DNA from: Haematococcus lacustris
Taxonomy: Eukaryota > Chlorophyta > Chlorophyceae > Chlamydomonadales > Haematococcaceae
Direction: 5' to 3'
Assembly (NCBI GenBank): GCA_030144725.1
Contig: JASKMD010000020.1
Location: 3,097,000-3,160,999, forward strand
DNA: 64,000 bases
In this document: positions 1 to 14,012 of the stretch, piece by piece
Numbering within the stretch: position 1 is the first letter of the stretch
Layout of the letters: the number at the start of each line of letters is the position of its first letter
The notes under the pieces: generated by a model
Database searches by the model: none
The model's input: the letters and a program-made list of their open reading frames with translations, nothing else
Told to the model about the DNA's origin: nothing
Made by a program: the position numbers and the translations under genes

Positions 1-66
1 ACCATGCTCCTGTCTGCATCTGTTTTGCTAGTGCTGACGCATGTGTGATCCTTGCTTGCCGCGCAG

Positions 67-74
67 AGTACTAA
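67..74 (+). CDS. Alpha-tubulin, upstream tandem copy: terminal exon only
   Basis: The first 66 bases match the last intron of the complete alpha-tubulin gene downstream and end in an AG acceptor. The eight bases AGTACTAA that follow complete a split Glu codon, then Tyr and stop, as in the full copy. The rest of this gene lies outside the window to the left. It shows that alpha-tubulin is tandemly duplicated in the same orientation; whether the upstream copy is intact cannot be seen. Confidence 0.9.
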
Positions 75-250
75 ACATGACGCTCAGGCCCACAGCTGGG
101 GGAGCTATATAAGACAGCCGTGGCAAGCTGAACATGAATCTGAACGCAAGCATCTGTATCCTAGCCTGCAGTGAGGCTGTCTAATCAGTGTTTTGGTGGA
201 GGAGGTGCTAGTTCTGTGCTGGTGCTGAATTGCTGAAACATTGGTAACTT

Positions 251-255
251 TGTAA
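251..255 (+). terminator. TGTAA polyadenylation signal, tubulin copy 1
   Basis: TGTAA, the usual chlorophyte poly(A) signal, lies about 180 bases after the stop codon. It is conserved at the same place in copy 2. Confidence 0.6.
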
Positions 256-479
256 CACCATCAAGTTTATTCGGACTCAGCGTGCTCTGCCGTTTCTCTA
301 GCTTTGTTTTGGATGGTGCCTTACCCCGTGCCGGTCAAGCATTGCAGAACTGCGAGCATACCAAGCCAGGCATGATAAGATAAGCAGCCCAGTCGATTTC
401 TTCGTGCTCGTGTGTCCTTCCCCGTAAATTCCATGCCAAACTCAGTTGGTCCCAACTAACAGGCCCCAACATGGGGTAG

Positions 480-1102
480 GTAATCTTGATGCAAAGAAAG
501 AAAGAAAACTACTCCGGTAAAAACCGGCGTGCATTAAGGGAGGAGCTTCCGCCTGTGGCGCGGCCTGCTCCCACCTCCAAACGTTGGACACAGGCTGGAC
601 ATGTCCCCACCAAGCTGCCCTAGCTGTAGCCACAGACCACAGCTAGCACCCAAGGCAAACAAAGAGGCATGAGAGGAGCAAAGACCAGTGCACTCGGCAG
701 CTGGACCTATCTCTTCTCCTCGTTGACGAGAGCAATTCCAGCCTTGTCCGCCGGATGTCGCGCTAAAAGCTGAAGTTCAGGCTCCAAAAGTCCAAACTTC
801 AGCTGTCAGCCAACGTCCCGCATTTAGGTTGCTCTGCTCCCTCCTTGACGACGCCAGCAACTCCACAACAGCTCGATGACCCGCAGCGGTCGTGTGCGGC
901 ACCCGGACCTCATTTGTATTCCGCTGGACAAAGCGGTGCCCGTTCAAGCCTGGGAAGGCTGTCCCGTTGCATCCCAATTTATATACCGCTGGGTGCGGTG
1001 GTGAGGTAGCTTAGCCAATCCGTGCGACCGAAGTCAACGCGGATTGTTACCAGGGCCACCGCGTGGAGGTGCCTCACCGCCAGCCCCGTAATCTTGATGC
1101 AA
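480..1102 (-). mobile_element. Retroposon (SINE/short LINE-tail type) with 15-bp target duplication
   Basis: Comparison with the empty site at 5615 shows an insertion of 593 bp (495-1087) flanked by the direct repeat GTAATCTTGATGCAA (480-494 and 1088-1102). The element lies on the minus strand: its 3' end is at the left, with a (TTTC)n tail preceded by a small hairpin (CCGGT..ACCGG) and the block GCACGCC. The same 3' end recurs at 29795 and 58592. A second 3' block (the stretch ending GCTCCTCCC on the minus strand, near 540-570 here) also occurs near 61690-61720 next to a LINE RNase H gene, suggesting mobilisation by that LINE. A TATATAAAT motif lies near 980. No long reading frame was found. 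Confidence 0.88.
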
Positions 1103-1892
1103 GTATACCCACAACACTGCACCGCTTTTTTAGATAGCGATCATCACATTGGCAGCTGCGAATCAATGCGCGTCTCCTAGCAAGCGGCGCGTTAACTTTT
1201 GCATTTCAGGCCATGCCGGCGCAAGCAATCGTGGACACACCTCAGCTGCTCACAACCGATTGTTCTAGTGGTATGTAGCGACATCAGTGGTTGAACTGCG
1301 CCTGCTATCGAGCCAGAAGTACTGTCAGGTGTCAACGTGCGTGTGACAAGTTGTGGGTTGTTTACTTTTAAGCTGAGCTTCTGTTCTGTTGAAGAGGCCC
1401 GTGGGAAGGAGTTGGAGGATTTTACACTATGTAAGACACTGCCACACGACGCTATCTGGAGGACGACGAGTATGTGGATAGCAGCGGCCACAACAGCAGC
1501 GGCGAGTCCCTGTGTTTCTGGCAGCTTTTGCAGCATTTAACCAGGACGCAGCATAGCGCAGCAGAATAGTTATTGCAAGGCGTTCATGCGTGTGCCATGC
1601 TTATGGATGTGGCGCGGCGTCGCGCTTTGTCAGGCTTGTTCCTGTAGCTTTGCATGCATGGCAGGCGCAAGGCAAGAGTATGAGGTTGTGACCCACTAGG
1701 AGTGAGACATCAGGCACTACATGATCTGACTTGTGCGCATCCCTTGACGGGATTCCCGGCCAGGTCCTGGCCTTGAAGGGATTCCCTTGAAGGGATTCCC
1801 TTCATGTCTCATGTGCATGGTGCCATGAGATAGGTCGCCGATATTACAAAACTCCAAGCCAGAGTCTCATCACGCCCTCCCCTGGTGCAGGC

Positions 1893-3307
1893 CTGTCGAT
1901 TTGCAAGGTGAATCAATGTGCAAGGTGAATTGATGTGCACTGCAGACCTCAGGCTTGAGTACACTCCGGCAGCAGGCTGACACCACCATGCCCAAAGACA
2001 GCCACCTGGCCCGTGTCCCTACACCCCCTGGCCCCCCTCACCAGCCCCATGCGCAGGGAGGACCTGCCCAGGATGGGTGCAGAGCGGGGAGCAGTGAGCC
2101 CTTAAGCCAGGGAGGGGGCTCATGTGCCTAGGCTGCGGCCCAGGTGCCACAAACATAGCATGTGTGGTCACCGACCAGTGCAACCCAGACAACAGCATCA
2201 GGTGCATCTACCACTGCAAGCTCGCCCGTGACAGTGGCATCAGCGCAAATAAGCAGGTGACATTCAATTCGCAATGCAAGCTCAAGCCACAGTGGGACAG
2301 CCTATCAAAGGCCAGCCCCGCGGTGTCTATTGGCAGGGCTACACAGACTACCATGCAGCTGTAGTGCATGAGGGTTCCTTGGGGCCCATGTGGGCTGAGA
2401 TGCGGGCCAACCAGAGGTTCAGGCTGTATGCTGTCATGGCGCGACGCTGTCCCTAGGTGAGTTGTCAGCCTACCATGCACCCTCCACACCTCATCACTGC
2501 CAACAAAGCTAGGACCACAAGCTAGGACCACAGCAGACCTGGGATGCTGGCCGCATGGTGTGTGATCATAGGTCCACTTGCCACATGTCATGTTGGCTGC
2601 AGGCAAGCGAGACTGCCATGCTCTCCTTCGTGTCGTGTGAGTAAGGGGGCCCACTGCTGGTGGGGGAGGTGCTGCTGCATTGTTGGTTGTGGTGGTGCTT
2701 GGGACGGACATTGTGGAGCAGCATGAGGCTGTGCTTCATCCAGAGATGTACTGGGCCTTTCCTTCCATCGTCAAGCAGGCCTTTCACGCACAAGCAACTG
2801 ACAAGCTGGCAGGCCTGTAGTGGCACTAGGCAGTGCGGTTCCCCACAATACACCTCGGCAACTCTGCGGAAGTGCCTTGTTGATGGGCTCCCCGCTGTCC
2901 AGAGCTAGGTGGGGTACGAGCACATGGTGGCAGTGGAGCATGCAGCGGCTTGCTCAGTTTTGGCAACCACGCTGTTTGTGGACTAGACAACCTCAGCTGT
3001 ATGCTACCCGCGATGATTCGTTTTGGTTGAATTGATGGTCACTGTGTGACATGCGGGCTACAAAGCGCCCGGTTTCGATAGCAAGCATACTTGTCTGCCT
3101 CGCTCGTCCAGAACAGCACCGGCATACAACCCATTCCCCGTTTATTCTCTCTCGTGAGTACAAGCTTAGATTGCCATGCCCAGCTGTTGGCCCTCCAGCT
3201 TCGCCCTACATACCCACTACGACATCCCATATGTCGCCAGTGATCACGACTTGCTGGTTGACTTGCCTCGAATGCTCGCGCTCGCAGTTTAAACAGCACC
3301 CTTAAAG
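1893..3307 (+). other. Tubulin 5' flank with possible unidentified exon
   Basis: About 1.4 kb between the repeat and the alpha-tubulin start; the proximal 250 bases presumably hold the promoter and 5' UTR. No canonical TATA box was recognised. A stretch near 2300-2456 on the plus strand reads with plausible amino-acid composition (contains VYWQGYTDYHAAV, ends RRCP and stop) and could be the last exon of an unknown gene or a gene fossil, but no family was recognised. Otherwise nothing can be assigned here. Confidence 0.3.
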
Positions 3308-6419
<3,112 letters not shown>

Positions 6420-6919
6420 NNNNNNNNNNNNNNNNNNNNNNNNNNNNNNNNNNNNNNNNNNNNNNNNNNNNNNNNNNNNNNNNNNNNNNNNNNNNNNNNN
6501 NNNNNNNNNNNNNNNNNNNNNNNNNNNNNNNNNNNNNNNNNNNNNNNNNNNNNNNNNNNNNNNNNNNNNNNNNNNNNNNNNNNNNNNNNNNNNNNNNNNN
6601 NNNNNNNNNNNNNNNNNNNNNNNNNNNNNNNNNNNNNNNNNNNNNNNNNNNNNNNNNNNNNNNNNNNNNNNNNNNNNNNNNNNNNNNNNNNNNNNNNNNN
6701 NNNNNNNNNNNNNNNNNNNNNNNNNNNNNNNNNNNNNNNNNNNNNNNNNNNNNNNNNNNNNNNNNNNNNNNNNNNNNNNNNNNNNNNNNNNNNNNNNNNN
6801 NNNNNNNNNNNNNNNNNNNNNNNNNNNNNNNNNNNNNNNNNNNNNNNNNNNNNNNNNNNNNNNNNNNNNNNNNNNNNNNNNNNNNNNNNNNNNNNNNNNN
6901 NNNNNNNNNNNNNNNNNNN
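6420..6919. other. Assembly gap of 500 N
   Basis: Exactly 500 N, a conventional placeholder for a gap of unknown size. It separates the tubulin repeat from the 3' part of the LTR retrotransposon, so the 3' LTR, if present, is hidden here. Confidence 1.
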
Positions 6920-8961
6920 GTGTAGTCTCTGATCATGGCAGCCACGTCCTCTTGTTCGGCCAATGCTGGGCCCCATTCCCACGAGTTGAAGGAGTCGTCG
7001 TAGCCCTTCCACTTCACAAGGTATTGAAACGCATGCTGGGAGTCGTTCCAGCGTCGGCCCAAGATGGCTTCAATGGTGAAATACTCCTCACCGTCCTCCA
7101 ATTGGGGTAGTGGTTGCAGGTCAACATGGCGGTCGGGGAAGGAGCTGGTGGTAAGGTACGGCCGCAGCTTGGAGATGTGGAAGGTGGGTGTGATCCTCAT
7201 CGTGGTGGGTAGGTCCAGCTTGTAAGCCACAGGTGATATCTTGGTCAGAACCTTGAAGGGGCCAACATAGCGGGGTTGTAGCTTGGCGCTGTTGCTGGGC
7301 GTCTTGAGGTTAAGGGTGGCAGTAGAGAGGAGCACCTTATCACCCACATTGAACTCAAGATGACGGCGGTGCTTATCTGCCTGTTGCTTTTGCTTGTCAA
7401 CCGCACGCTGCAGGGCTGCCTTGGCTATGTCGATGTTGGAGCGCATGGTGGTGACAAAGGCGTCAGCAGCGGGGCTGGGAACAAGAGTGGAGGGGGGCTG
7501 CAACAAAGCCTCAGGTGTGCGGGGGTGGTGGCCGTAATTGAGGTAGAAAGGGGAGAAGCCTGTACCAACATGGGTGGAGCTATTGTATGCAAACTCCACA
7601 GCGGCTAGATGTTGGTCCCAATCTGTCTTGTGGTGGTTGAGGTATGGTCGTAGCATATCCTCCACTGTCCGGTTGGCGCGCTCTGATTGCCCGTCTGTTT
7701 GGGGATGGTAGGCAGAGGACATGAGTAGGCGAGTGCCGGTGAGGTGAAAGAGGGATGTCCAGAAGTCCGAAGTAAACTTTGGATCTCTGTCAGAGACAAT
7801 TGCCTCAGGTAGCCCATGGTGCTTGAAAACATGGTCGAAGAAAAGCTTGGCGATGTCAGGGGCGGTGGCAGTGGCAGTGGTAGGGATGAGGTGTAACATC
7901 TTGCTTAACTTGTCCACAACTGTAACGACCATGTCGTAGCCGTGAGAAGTAGGAGGAAGGGGGCCGATGAAATCCATACTGACATGTTGCCAGTTGCGGT
8001 TGGGAATGGGGAGAGGTTGAAGCAGCCCAGGAGGAACTTGGTTGGTGGCCTTGTTCCGTTGGCACTGGTCGCAGGTCCTCACATATTCGCGCACTGTCTG
8101 CTCCATTTGGGGCCAATAGAAGTGTCGCTGCAAGCGTTCCAGGGTTTTGGCACGGCCTAGATGAGCCGAGGTGACTGCATCATGCGCCTCATGGAGCAAC
8201 TGGGAGCGGAGAGGTGAGGCTGGGACGTAAAGGCGGGGGGGCTCAGAAGCTGTATATAAGCGCCCATCTATGACTCGTAGGTGCCAAGAGGAGGGGCCAG
8301 AGGGGTTGTGGGAAAGAGTATGAGAGAAAGCTGCTTGATAGGCGGGGTCTTGTGGGGCATGGTGGTCATAGGTAGCGAAGAAGGCAGAGTCCGGGGTGGC
8401 AACGGAGAGGGTTGATAACTGGTAGTCAGGCCGTCGGGAGAGCGCATCTGGCACAATGTGTGTCTTGCCAGCCTTGTGCACCAGGGTAAAGGAGTAAGGG
8501 GCCAGCAGTTGGGTCCATCGAAGTTGTCGAGCGCTGAGATGCGGTTGGGTCATGATGTGAGTGATCGGGCAGTTGTCCGTCTCAATGGTGAAAGGCCGAC
8601 CCAGAAGGTAGTGACGCCAAAGAGTAAGGGCATGCACCACAGCGAGTAGCTCGCGATCGTGGGTAGGGTAGTTGATCTCCGCGGGCTGAAGCTTGCGTGA
8701 CTCATATGCCACAACGTACTCGGCGCCATTGTCGTCCCGTTGTGATAGCACTGCTCCAATGGCATACAACGACGCATCCGTCTTCACGGTAAAAGGCCGG
8801 GAGAAGTCTGGGGGGCGAACCACGGGGTTGCTGGCTAGAGCAGCTTTGACACGCTCAAAAGCCTCTTGTTGTTCTGGGCCCCATGACCATGGTGTCTCGG
8901 CCTTGAGGAGGTTGGTGAGGGGAAGGATGAGGTGGGTAGGGAACACGAGGAGCCAGCTCAA
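6920..8961 (-). pseudogene. Retrotransposon pol remnant: RNase H, integrase, chromodomain
   Basis: Reading from 8961 downwards: a tail of the RT connection region (PLTNLLKAETPWSW), an RNase H domain (VKTDAS, HDREL, IETDNC acidic residues), an integrase zinc finger (HDAVTSAHLG ... CDQCQ), the integrase core with all three acidic positions (VSMDFIGPL, VSDRDPKF, DGQSERANR), and a chromodomain near the C-terminus (YLVKWKGYDDSFNSWEW). The frame is open from about 8961 to the N gap, where the C-terminus is lost. The upstream protease and polymerase palm are absent, and RT-thumb remnants just before 8961 are out of frame, so deletion plus frameshift inactivated it. Known role of the family: integration, with the chromodomain guiding target choice. 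Confidence 0.9.
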
Positions 8962-9003
8962 AGCGAGGAATTAAGGAAGAGGGTGGCAGAAGGGATGGTG
9001 GGC

Positions 9004-9924
9004 TCAGCGGCGGGCTGCCTCCCGCACGCCCCCAGCGTCTTTTGGGCGTGGTGGCTTGTTGGGACAGTCCTTCATTAGGTGGCCAGGCTTGCGGCAATAG
9101 AAGCAAGCTCCCAAGTCACGCAGTTGTTGTCGCTCAGCCGCTGATAAACGGGGGCCCTTGCTGACCTGCAGGGCATCAAGCTCCATGGCAGCCACTGGTT
9201 CAGGTTCGGGGAGCTTGAGTTGGCGTGGGCGGCTGCCAAAGGTGATAGCATCAACGCGGTCAGCCATGGCGGCAGCCTCCTCAAAGGAGGTAGGCTCCCT
9301 CAGCTCCAGCTCCCGCCTCACAGCCGGCTTGAGACCCCTAAGGAAACGATCCAGTTTCTCAGCAGGAGACAAGTCAGAGATGAGGAGGCAAAGATTGCTG
9401 AACTCCATGATGTATTGCCGGGCTGATGTGATCTGATGGCAGGCTGCCAGCTGATCCCTTGCATGCCGCTGCTGGTTCACAGGAGTAAACTGGCGCGTGA
9501 AACTGGCTTTGAAACTGTCCCAAGAGCTGAGGGCCTGGCTGGACAGCAAGCTGCGGTACCAGGTGAGGGCAGCGCCGTCGAGGTAGGAAGCAACAGCCAA
9601 CAGCCGTTGTTGGGCAGGCATGGCGAAAAGGTCGAAATGGTTGTCGATGCGCCACAGCCATTGACCCGCATCCGCGTTGGGGGTCCCACAGAAGGACGGT
9701 GGTGGAGGGGGCCGAAAAGGCAGCGGAACGGAGGTGGCTGCGGGAGGGGCGGGAGGGGCGGATTGTCCAGAAGGTTCTAGAGGTGTAGAAGCGGGGGTAG
9801 CAACGGGCTGCGTTGTGACGAAGTGCTCGAATTGCTGCCGCAGGCTGCCGGTCAGAAGAGTGAGCTCGCTGACTTGGCGCATGAGCTCGGAGACTTGATA
9901 CGCAATGGGCGATAGTTCCTCCAT
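9004..9924 (-). CDS. Retrotransposon gag with CCHC zinc knuckle
   Basis: Predicted 306 residues from the ATG at 9924 (MEELSP), chosen because the longer open frame to 10086 runs through the LTR and primer-binding region. N-terminal third: predicted helical segment then proline-rich linker; middle: retrotransposon gag domain (WRIDNHFDLF, AALTWYRSL, QFTPVNQQ); C-terminus: CFYCRKPGHLMKDC, a CX2CX4HX4C nucleic-acid-binding knuckle. Gag forms the particle that packages element RNA. It ends with its own stop at 9004, directly before the deleted pol. The reading frame is intact although the element is dead. Confidence 0.88.
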   Translation of the reverse strand: MEELSPIAYQVSELMRQVSELTLLTGSLRQQFEHFVTTQPVATPASTPLEPSGQSAPPAPPAATSVPLPFRPPPPPSFCGTPNADAGQWLWRIDNHFDLFAMPAQQRLLAVASYLDGAALTWYRSLLSSQALSSWDSFKASFTRQFTPVNQQRHARDQLAACHQITSARQYIMEFSNLCLLISDLSPAEKLDRFLRGLKPAVRRELELREPTSFEEAAAMADRVDAITFGSRPRQLKLPEPEPVAAMELDALQVSKGPRLSAAERQQLRDLGACFYCRKPGHLMKDCPNKPPRPKDAGGVREAARR

Positions 9925-9979
9925 CGAGTCTCTAGTCTCCGTAGTAAAGGCGGTTTGTTCCCGGTTGAGGGCACCAAAA

Positions 9980-10097
9980 TGTAACGGGGAGAAGCCACAG
10001 GAATCCGGGAGAGCGGTGACACGCACTTGCGTCTTACACGGAATGTCCATAAACAACTGTTCTGTGCTTAAAACAGGGTAGCTCACACCGTCTCACA
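9980..10097 (-). repeat. Short 5' LTR of the gypsy element
   Basis: On the minus strand this 118-bp segment begins TGTGAGACGG and ends CCGTTACA, the TG..CA ends expected of an LTR. It is followed by a likely primer-binding region at 9961-9977 (TGGTGCCCTCAACCGGG) and then gag. The partner LTR is not visible, so the left border is inferred from the terminal dinucleotides only. Confidence 0.6.
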
Positions 10098-10125
10098 TAT
10101 CTAGAAGGTTCCATGCAGAAAACAG

Positions 10126-11635
10126 ATGGTATCTAAACCGTGCATGACATGTAGAAATACCACCGCTGCCGGGCTGCATGGACGAGCATGCATGCAAACC
10201 GTTGCATCCTGCCTCAAAGTGGAGCTAGATGCCTTGCAGCTACTAGCCACCAGGCCAGAGGCAGACGTTCTGAGGTCCAAGATGGGTTGGCTAGGCCCTC
10301 TAAGCCCTGTCACTTGGAAAAGGTACAAGGGCCAGCTGTTGAGGTGGTTAGCTTTCCTTCAGCTGTTAGCCCCAGCTGCTCACCCTCTCACCCTCCACAG
10401 TTATGTGCATGACCATGTCACCTTTCTGTTGTACCTAGCCTTCTTGAAGATGAGAGGGGACAGCAGTGTGTCAGAGGCTAGAAAGCACCTCCAGCTGGCC
10501 TGCAGTGTGAGCATGTGGCTGGCCCTCACCAACCCTACCCAGCCCTGGAGCAGTTGGGTGCAACGCCAGTTGGTGCCCCACTACACCAGCCTGAACCAAG
10601 CCCTCAGCAAGCTGGGCACCCATAGGAGGGCAGTGTTGCAGACCCAAGCCCTTGTCAACCCTGTGGAGCAGCCTCGGGCTGAGGTTTTGCTTCAATGGCA
10701 GGAGCAGTTCAAGGACAATGCCCTACAACAGCTATCCAAGTACCAAGCATGGGAGGCTTTACCAGTGGAGGTGGCTCACCTGGTGAGGGATGCCAGCATG
10801 CTATGCACAGCCTTTGGACACAGCAGCCTGGCTCAAAGGAGCATGGTGCTAGTCTCACTAAAAGCCAGCCAGTATGCTGCCCATCCTTGTTACAAGGAGG
10901 GTTGTGTGGGGCTGGGCATGGGATGCATGGGGAACAGAGTGCAACATGCTGATGGGCAGTGGAAGCTCGTCATACCCCACACCAAGACCAGCAGCAAGGG
11001 TGTGACAGGTGTTGTCTTGACCCTTACTGATCCCAAGGAGTTACAGCTGCTCCATGCTTATGAGACCAGGGCCAGGCCAGTCCTCTTACAACCACAGCTG
11101 TGTGGAGAAGATGGGCAGCAGCTCGTGCAGACCCTATACTTGAACAGCCAAGGTCTGCCCTACAGTGTGGAGAACCTGGCCAAGTGGTGGAAGAGGCTTC
11201 ACACGTGAGTGGTTGCTCTCCCAACCAACCTGCCATGGCTGTTGCTGCTCCTCTTGGTGTTGTGGTGGTGGGAGCTTGGGGTAATGAGCCCAGTCTAACC
11301 CTTGCCTACTCCTTGCTTGCAGGGTCTCCAAGGCAACCTGGTCATTTGTACCCTTGCACGAGCTTCGCAATGTGTTCATCACCCATAGGCTGGATCACCC
11401 TGAAGTTCCAGGCCCCAGCACAGAGGCCTCTGCACATGTTATGTTGAACAGCCCCACCACATGGCATGCCCACTACGACAGGAATAAGAAGCAGAGGCTG
11501 GCCTTGGAGGCACAAGCCAACATGCCATTGTACAGGCAGGCATTGTTGCAAGGAGGGGTTGGAAAGTCCAGGGGTCCTGACCAGCAGAAGTCAAGGGGTG
11601 AGGAGGGTGGGGCTGGATCTGATGATGAGGCCTAG
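10126..11635 (+). CDS. Tyrosine recombinase-like protein (Crypton/DIRS type)
   Basis: Two exons, 10126-11204 and 11323-11635, join in frame to give 463 residues; the upstream in-frame stop at 10102 supports this ATG. Exon 1 resembles an N-terminal SAM-like/helical region (LSPVTWKRYKGQLLRWLAFLQ) followed by the recombinase core (HTKTSSKGV, ETRARPVL). Exon 2 carries the pattern FVPLHELRNVFITHR...SPTTWHAHYDR, where HELR supplies the conserved His/Arg and HYDR the likely nucleophilic Tyr. This layout is known from tyrosine-recombinase transposons (Cryptons, DIRS) in green algae. No terminal repeats were identified, so it may be a mobile element gene or a domesticated copy. Tail is charged (GVGKSRGPDQQ...GSDDEA). 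Confidence 0.7.
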
Positions 11636-12017
11636 GGTGCCACATGGCTCATGGAGGAGGCGACGGATTTGTGCAGCCCCCCTCACCCATTGGCCTGGAT
11701 GGAATGAGAAAGAAAGGTTGACAAACCATGTAACAAGCCAGGCAACTCCAGTCATTCCAACGCACTAAATAAATAATACAGGGGATTAGATAATAAATAA
11801 ATAGTACAAATCTGAGGATTTTAGTGTGTCATTTAGTACTGAACTTCAGTACTAATCAGCTTCCAACAGCCAAGCAAAGCCGAAAGTCTGAATGATTATC
11901 ACAGGGTAAGCTTATATCACAAGATTGTTTGGAATGGAAAAACAGAACTTAAGACACACCATTGACATCAATGGAAGAGCCTTGCTGCTTGTGCTAGTGT
12001 GGTCCAGCCATAGCTAT
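11636..12017. other. AT-rich intergenic spacer between convergent genes
   Basis: Separates the 3' ends of the recombinase gene and the minus-strand HNH-loop gene. AT-rich patches (AATAAATAATA, 11766-11810) stand out; no gene, repeat or hairpin could be supported. Confidence 0.6.
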
Positions 12018-13147
12018 CTAGTCATGACACCGCCGCTGCTGATTCTTGAGACGCAACGCAGTGGCGTGCACCTCGGCCTTCAAATGCTTGACCGCGCGCT
12101 TCGTGGGGGTGGGTGTGCCAGTCGTCACGGCGACGGACTCCGGCTTGCGGGCGCGCTTGACCAAGTTGCTGCTCTTGAACAGTTGGTTGGGGCTGAGGCT
12201 CTTGTTCGTGAGCTTGGTGCCCTGCAGCAGCGAAGAGGCGCGTCACACTTCGACACATGTGTGACCCGCGAGCCGGCATGCACATCAGCGGTGGCGCCCT
12301 ATGCACACGCTCTCAGCTCACCTGTCCCTGATTCGCTCACGGTGGTGCTACCCACCGCGACATTTTGCATGGGAGCCAGTATTCCGGGCCCATGTGGACA
12401 TTGATCACTGCTGCCCGTCATGTGTCCCGCACACCCAGCCCTGCCACTCACCCATGCCAGATGGTCCGGGTTGAGGCAGCGCTTCTTGCCACACAGATGG
12501 ATGGCCTCATGGGAGGCATCCGGGGGGGGGCCATGGCAGGCCCATGCCACAAGCCTGTGCCCCAACTCGTAGTAACCCGGGCACATCTTGATCTGAAGAT
12601 AGCCCACGGTCGTGGGGCTGTTGGTGCTGCCCAAGAGGCGGCCACCGTGCTGCTTCACCACGTTCTTGACCCTAGTCAGCATCATGCACCTACCCAAGGT
12701 GGTGGGGCTAGTGTTGCTGCTGGGACTGCTACTGTGGCTGTGGCTCAGGCTGGGGCTGGGCTGAAGCGCTGTCCCACCACCACCACCCTCTTGGTCTTGG
12801 GCTGCTGGCACTGGCTCATCTGCCTGTGAGGGCTGCTCCTGCCCTCCCATGGTCGCCTGGGCCCACATGCTCAGGCTGTGCTCCTCAAGGCATGCACCCA
12901 ACACCCCCAGGACCGACCTCCCTAGCTCAGCTATGGTGGTGCTGGGGTCCAGCAGGGTACTGCCTGACTGGGTGGAGGACCTCCCCACCCCCTCAACAAG
13001 GGATGCGACATGCTGGCCAGTACGGGGGAGCAGCAGTTGGGGGTGGCCAGCCAGGACCTTGAGTGACTGTGGCTCGCTGAAGCACCACATGGCGTGAGGG
13101 GGAGGGCTGGTAGCAGTAGAAGCAGCTGCGCCAAAAACAAACGACAT
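12018..13147 (-). CDS. Protein with HNH/His-Me finger zinc-binding loop
   Basis: Minus-strand gene with exon 12341-13147 and final exon 12018-12221, intron 12222-12340 (GTGAGC..CTGCAG, phase 0), 337 residues. N-terminal half is low-complexity (Ser/Gly/Gln-rich). The C-terminal half has ELGHRLVAWA followed by HLCGKKRCLNPDHLAWV: the HxCx4CxNPxHL arrangement is the zinc-binding loop of His-Me finger homing endonucleases. The last exon is lysine/arginine-rich (NKSLSPNQLFKSSNLVKRAR), fitting nucleic-acid binding. Start is uncertain: a TTTTTGGCGCAG acceptor-like site lies 20 bases inside, so an upstream exon is possible. Nuclease activity is inference. The 5' half is duplicated at 16094-16538. Confidence 0.65.
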
Positions 13148-13711
13148 ATTGTAAAAACATATTCAATTTAAACCATTATATTAACAGGCGTATGATCTAG
13201 CGCCAGACTCGCACCTCGTCTGGCAGCGCGGGTTCAGCGGTGCACAGCGCTGCTGTTTTTATCTCAAACCTGCCACTAGATAACAACTACCCCGAAATGG
13301 CTGAAAAGTAGAAACCATGCAGCGGCCATGAGGCGTGCAAGCCTGGTGCCGCAGCACAACTAACCACAGCAAGGCCAGCACCCTTGCAAGGTGACACTAC
13401 TCTCGTCAACACACCACAACACACACCAGCACATCAAGCACTAGGACTCACGAGCCACGCACTGACAACCATAGCACTAGGAAACTAGCAGCGCGTACCT
13501 GGAGAGCACACAGATAACATGCTAAGACAATGCAAAGCGGGGGTGAGCAACACGAGCGTGGTGCAAGCCGCTGGCCCTGTGAGCAAAAACATATAATTTT
13601 CAAACTTTGTTTTGACCAGCCCGATGCAACCCGCTCTTGTCTTAAGCGCCGTGCTCGATAGTTGTGTAGCTCAAGTCCACGCCATCACAGCATCTAACAG
13701 CTCGTATGCAG

Positions 13712-14012
13712 GTTCCCGGAGGCTCTAAGCGAGCCAAGAGAGGCAGCTGGGCGCTGTGGGCTAGCGAGGAGGAAGCCATGGGGCTCCAAGGTAAGCGGAA
13801 GCCTCCCGTGTGCGGCAGCATAGGTTGACTGCGATGGAATGGTGCGATAGATAGGCCATCCCACGCACACAAATCCGCATTTGTTCTAAGCTTGTGCTTC
13901 TGCGTTCTTGTGCAGCGGCATCCGGTTCCGCACTCCTACACACACGCGCACAAGTACCAGGCGTGCAAGCTCGAAGAGGCGTGCAAGTCGGTGCACGCAT
14001 CGAGGAGAACGG
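13712..14012 (+). CDS. Candidate two-exon gene fragment, unknown
   Basis: Exon-like segments 13712-13790 and 13916-14012 are bounded by TATGCAG/GTAAGC and TTGTGCAG/GTGAGT and join in frame to read KRAKRGSWALWASEEEAM...ARIEENG. The combination of good splice sites and an open frame suggests a real transcript, but no start or stop exon was located and the family is unknown. The rest of 13148-14716 shows no other gene. Duplicated at 17104-17404. Confidence 0.3.

Larger units (their letters stand above)
1..1892. repeat. Tandem duplicate of alpha-tubulin 3' flank, copy 1
   Basis: This stretch repeats at 5135-6419 almost base for base. It begins in the last tubulin intron and runs through the last exon, 3' UTR and about 1.2 kb of downstream DNA. 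The only large difference is a 593-bp insertion at 495-1087 here; a one-base indel lies in the intron near position 53. The spacing implies a repeat unit of about 5.1 kb holding one alpha-tubulin gene. Copy 2 ends where the first N gap begins, so its true length is hidden. Confidence 0.93.
6920..10097 (-). mobile_element. Defective Ty3/gypsy LTR retrotransposon, chromodomain (chromovirus) clade
   Basis: Minus-strand order: short 5' LTR (9980-10097), primer-binding region, gag with a CCHC knuckle, then RNase H, integrase and chromodomain. Protease and nearly all of reverse transcriptase are missing between 9004 and about 8960, so the element could not copy itself. The 3' LTR would lie in the N gap. 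Integration next to a tubulin repeat may be real or a scaffold effect of the gap. Confidence 0.93.

Noticed and set aside
1192..1536. A conserved 114-residue minus-strand frame present in both tubulin repeats (also 5719-6063)
   Set aside because: Conservation is explained by the recent tandem duplication; no domain, splice or codon evidence.
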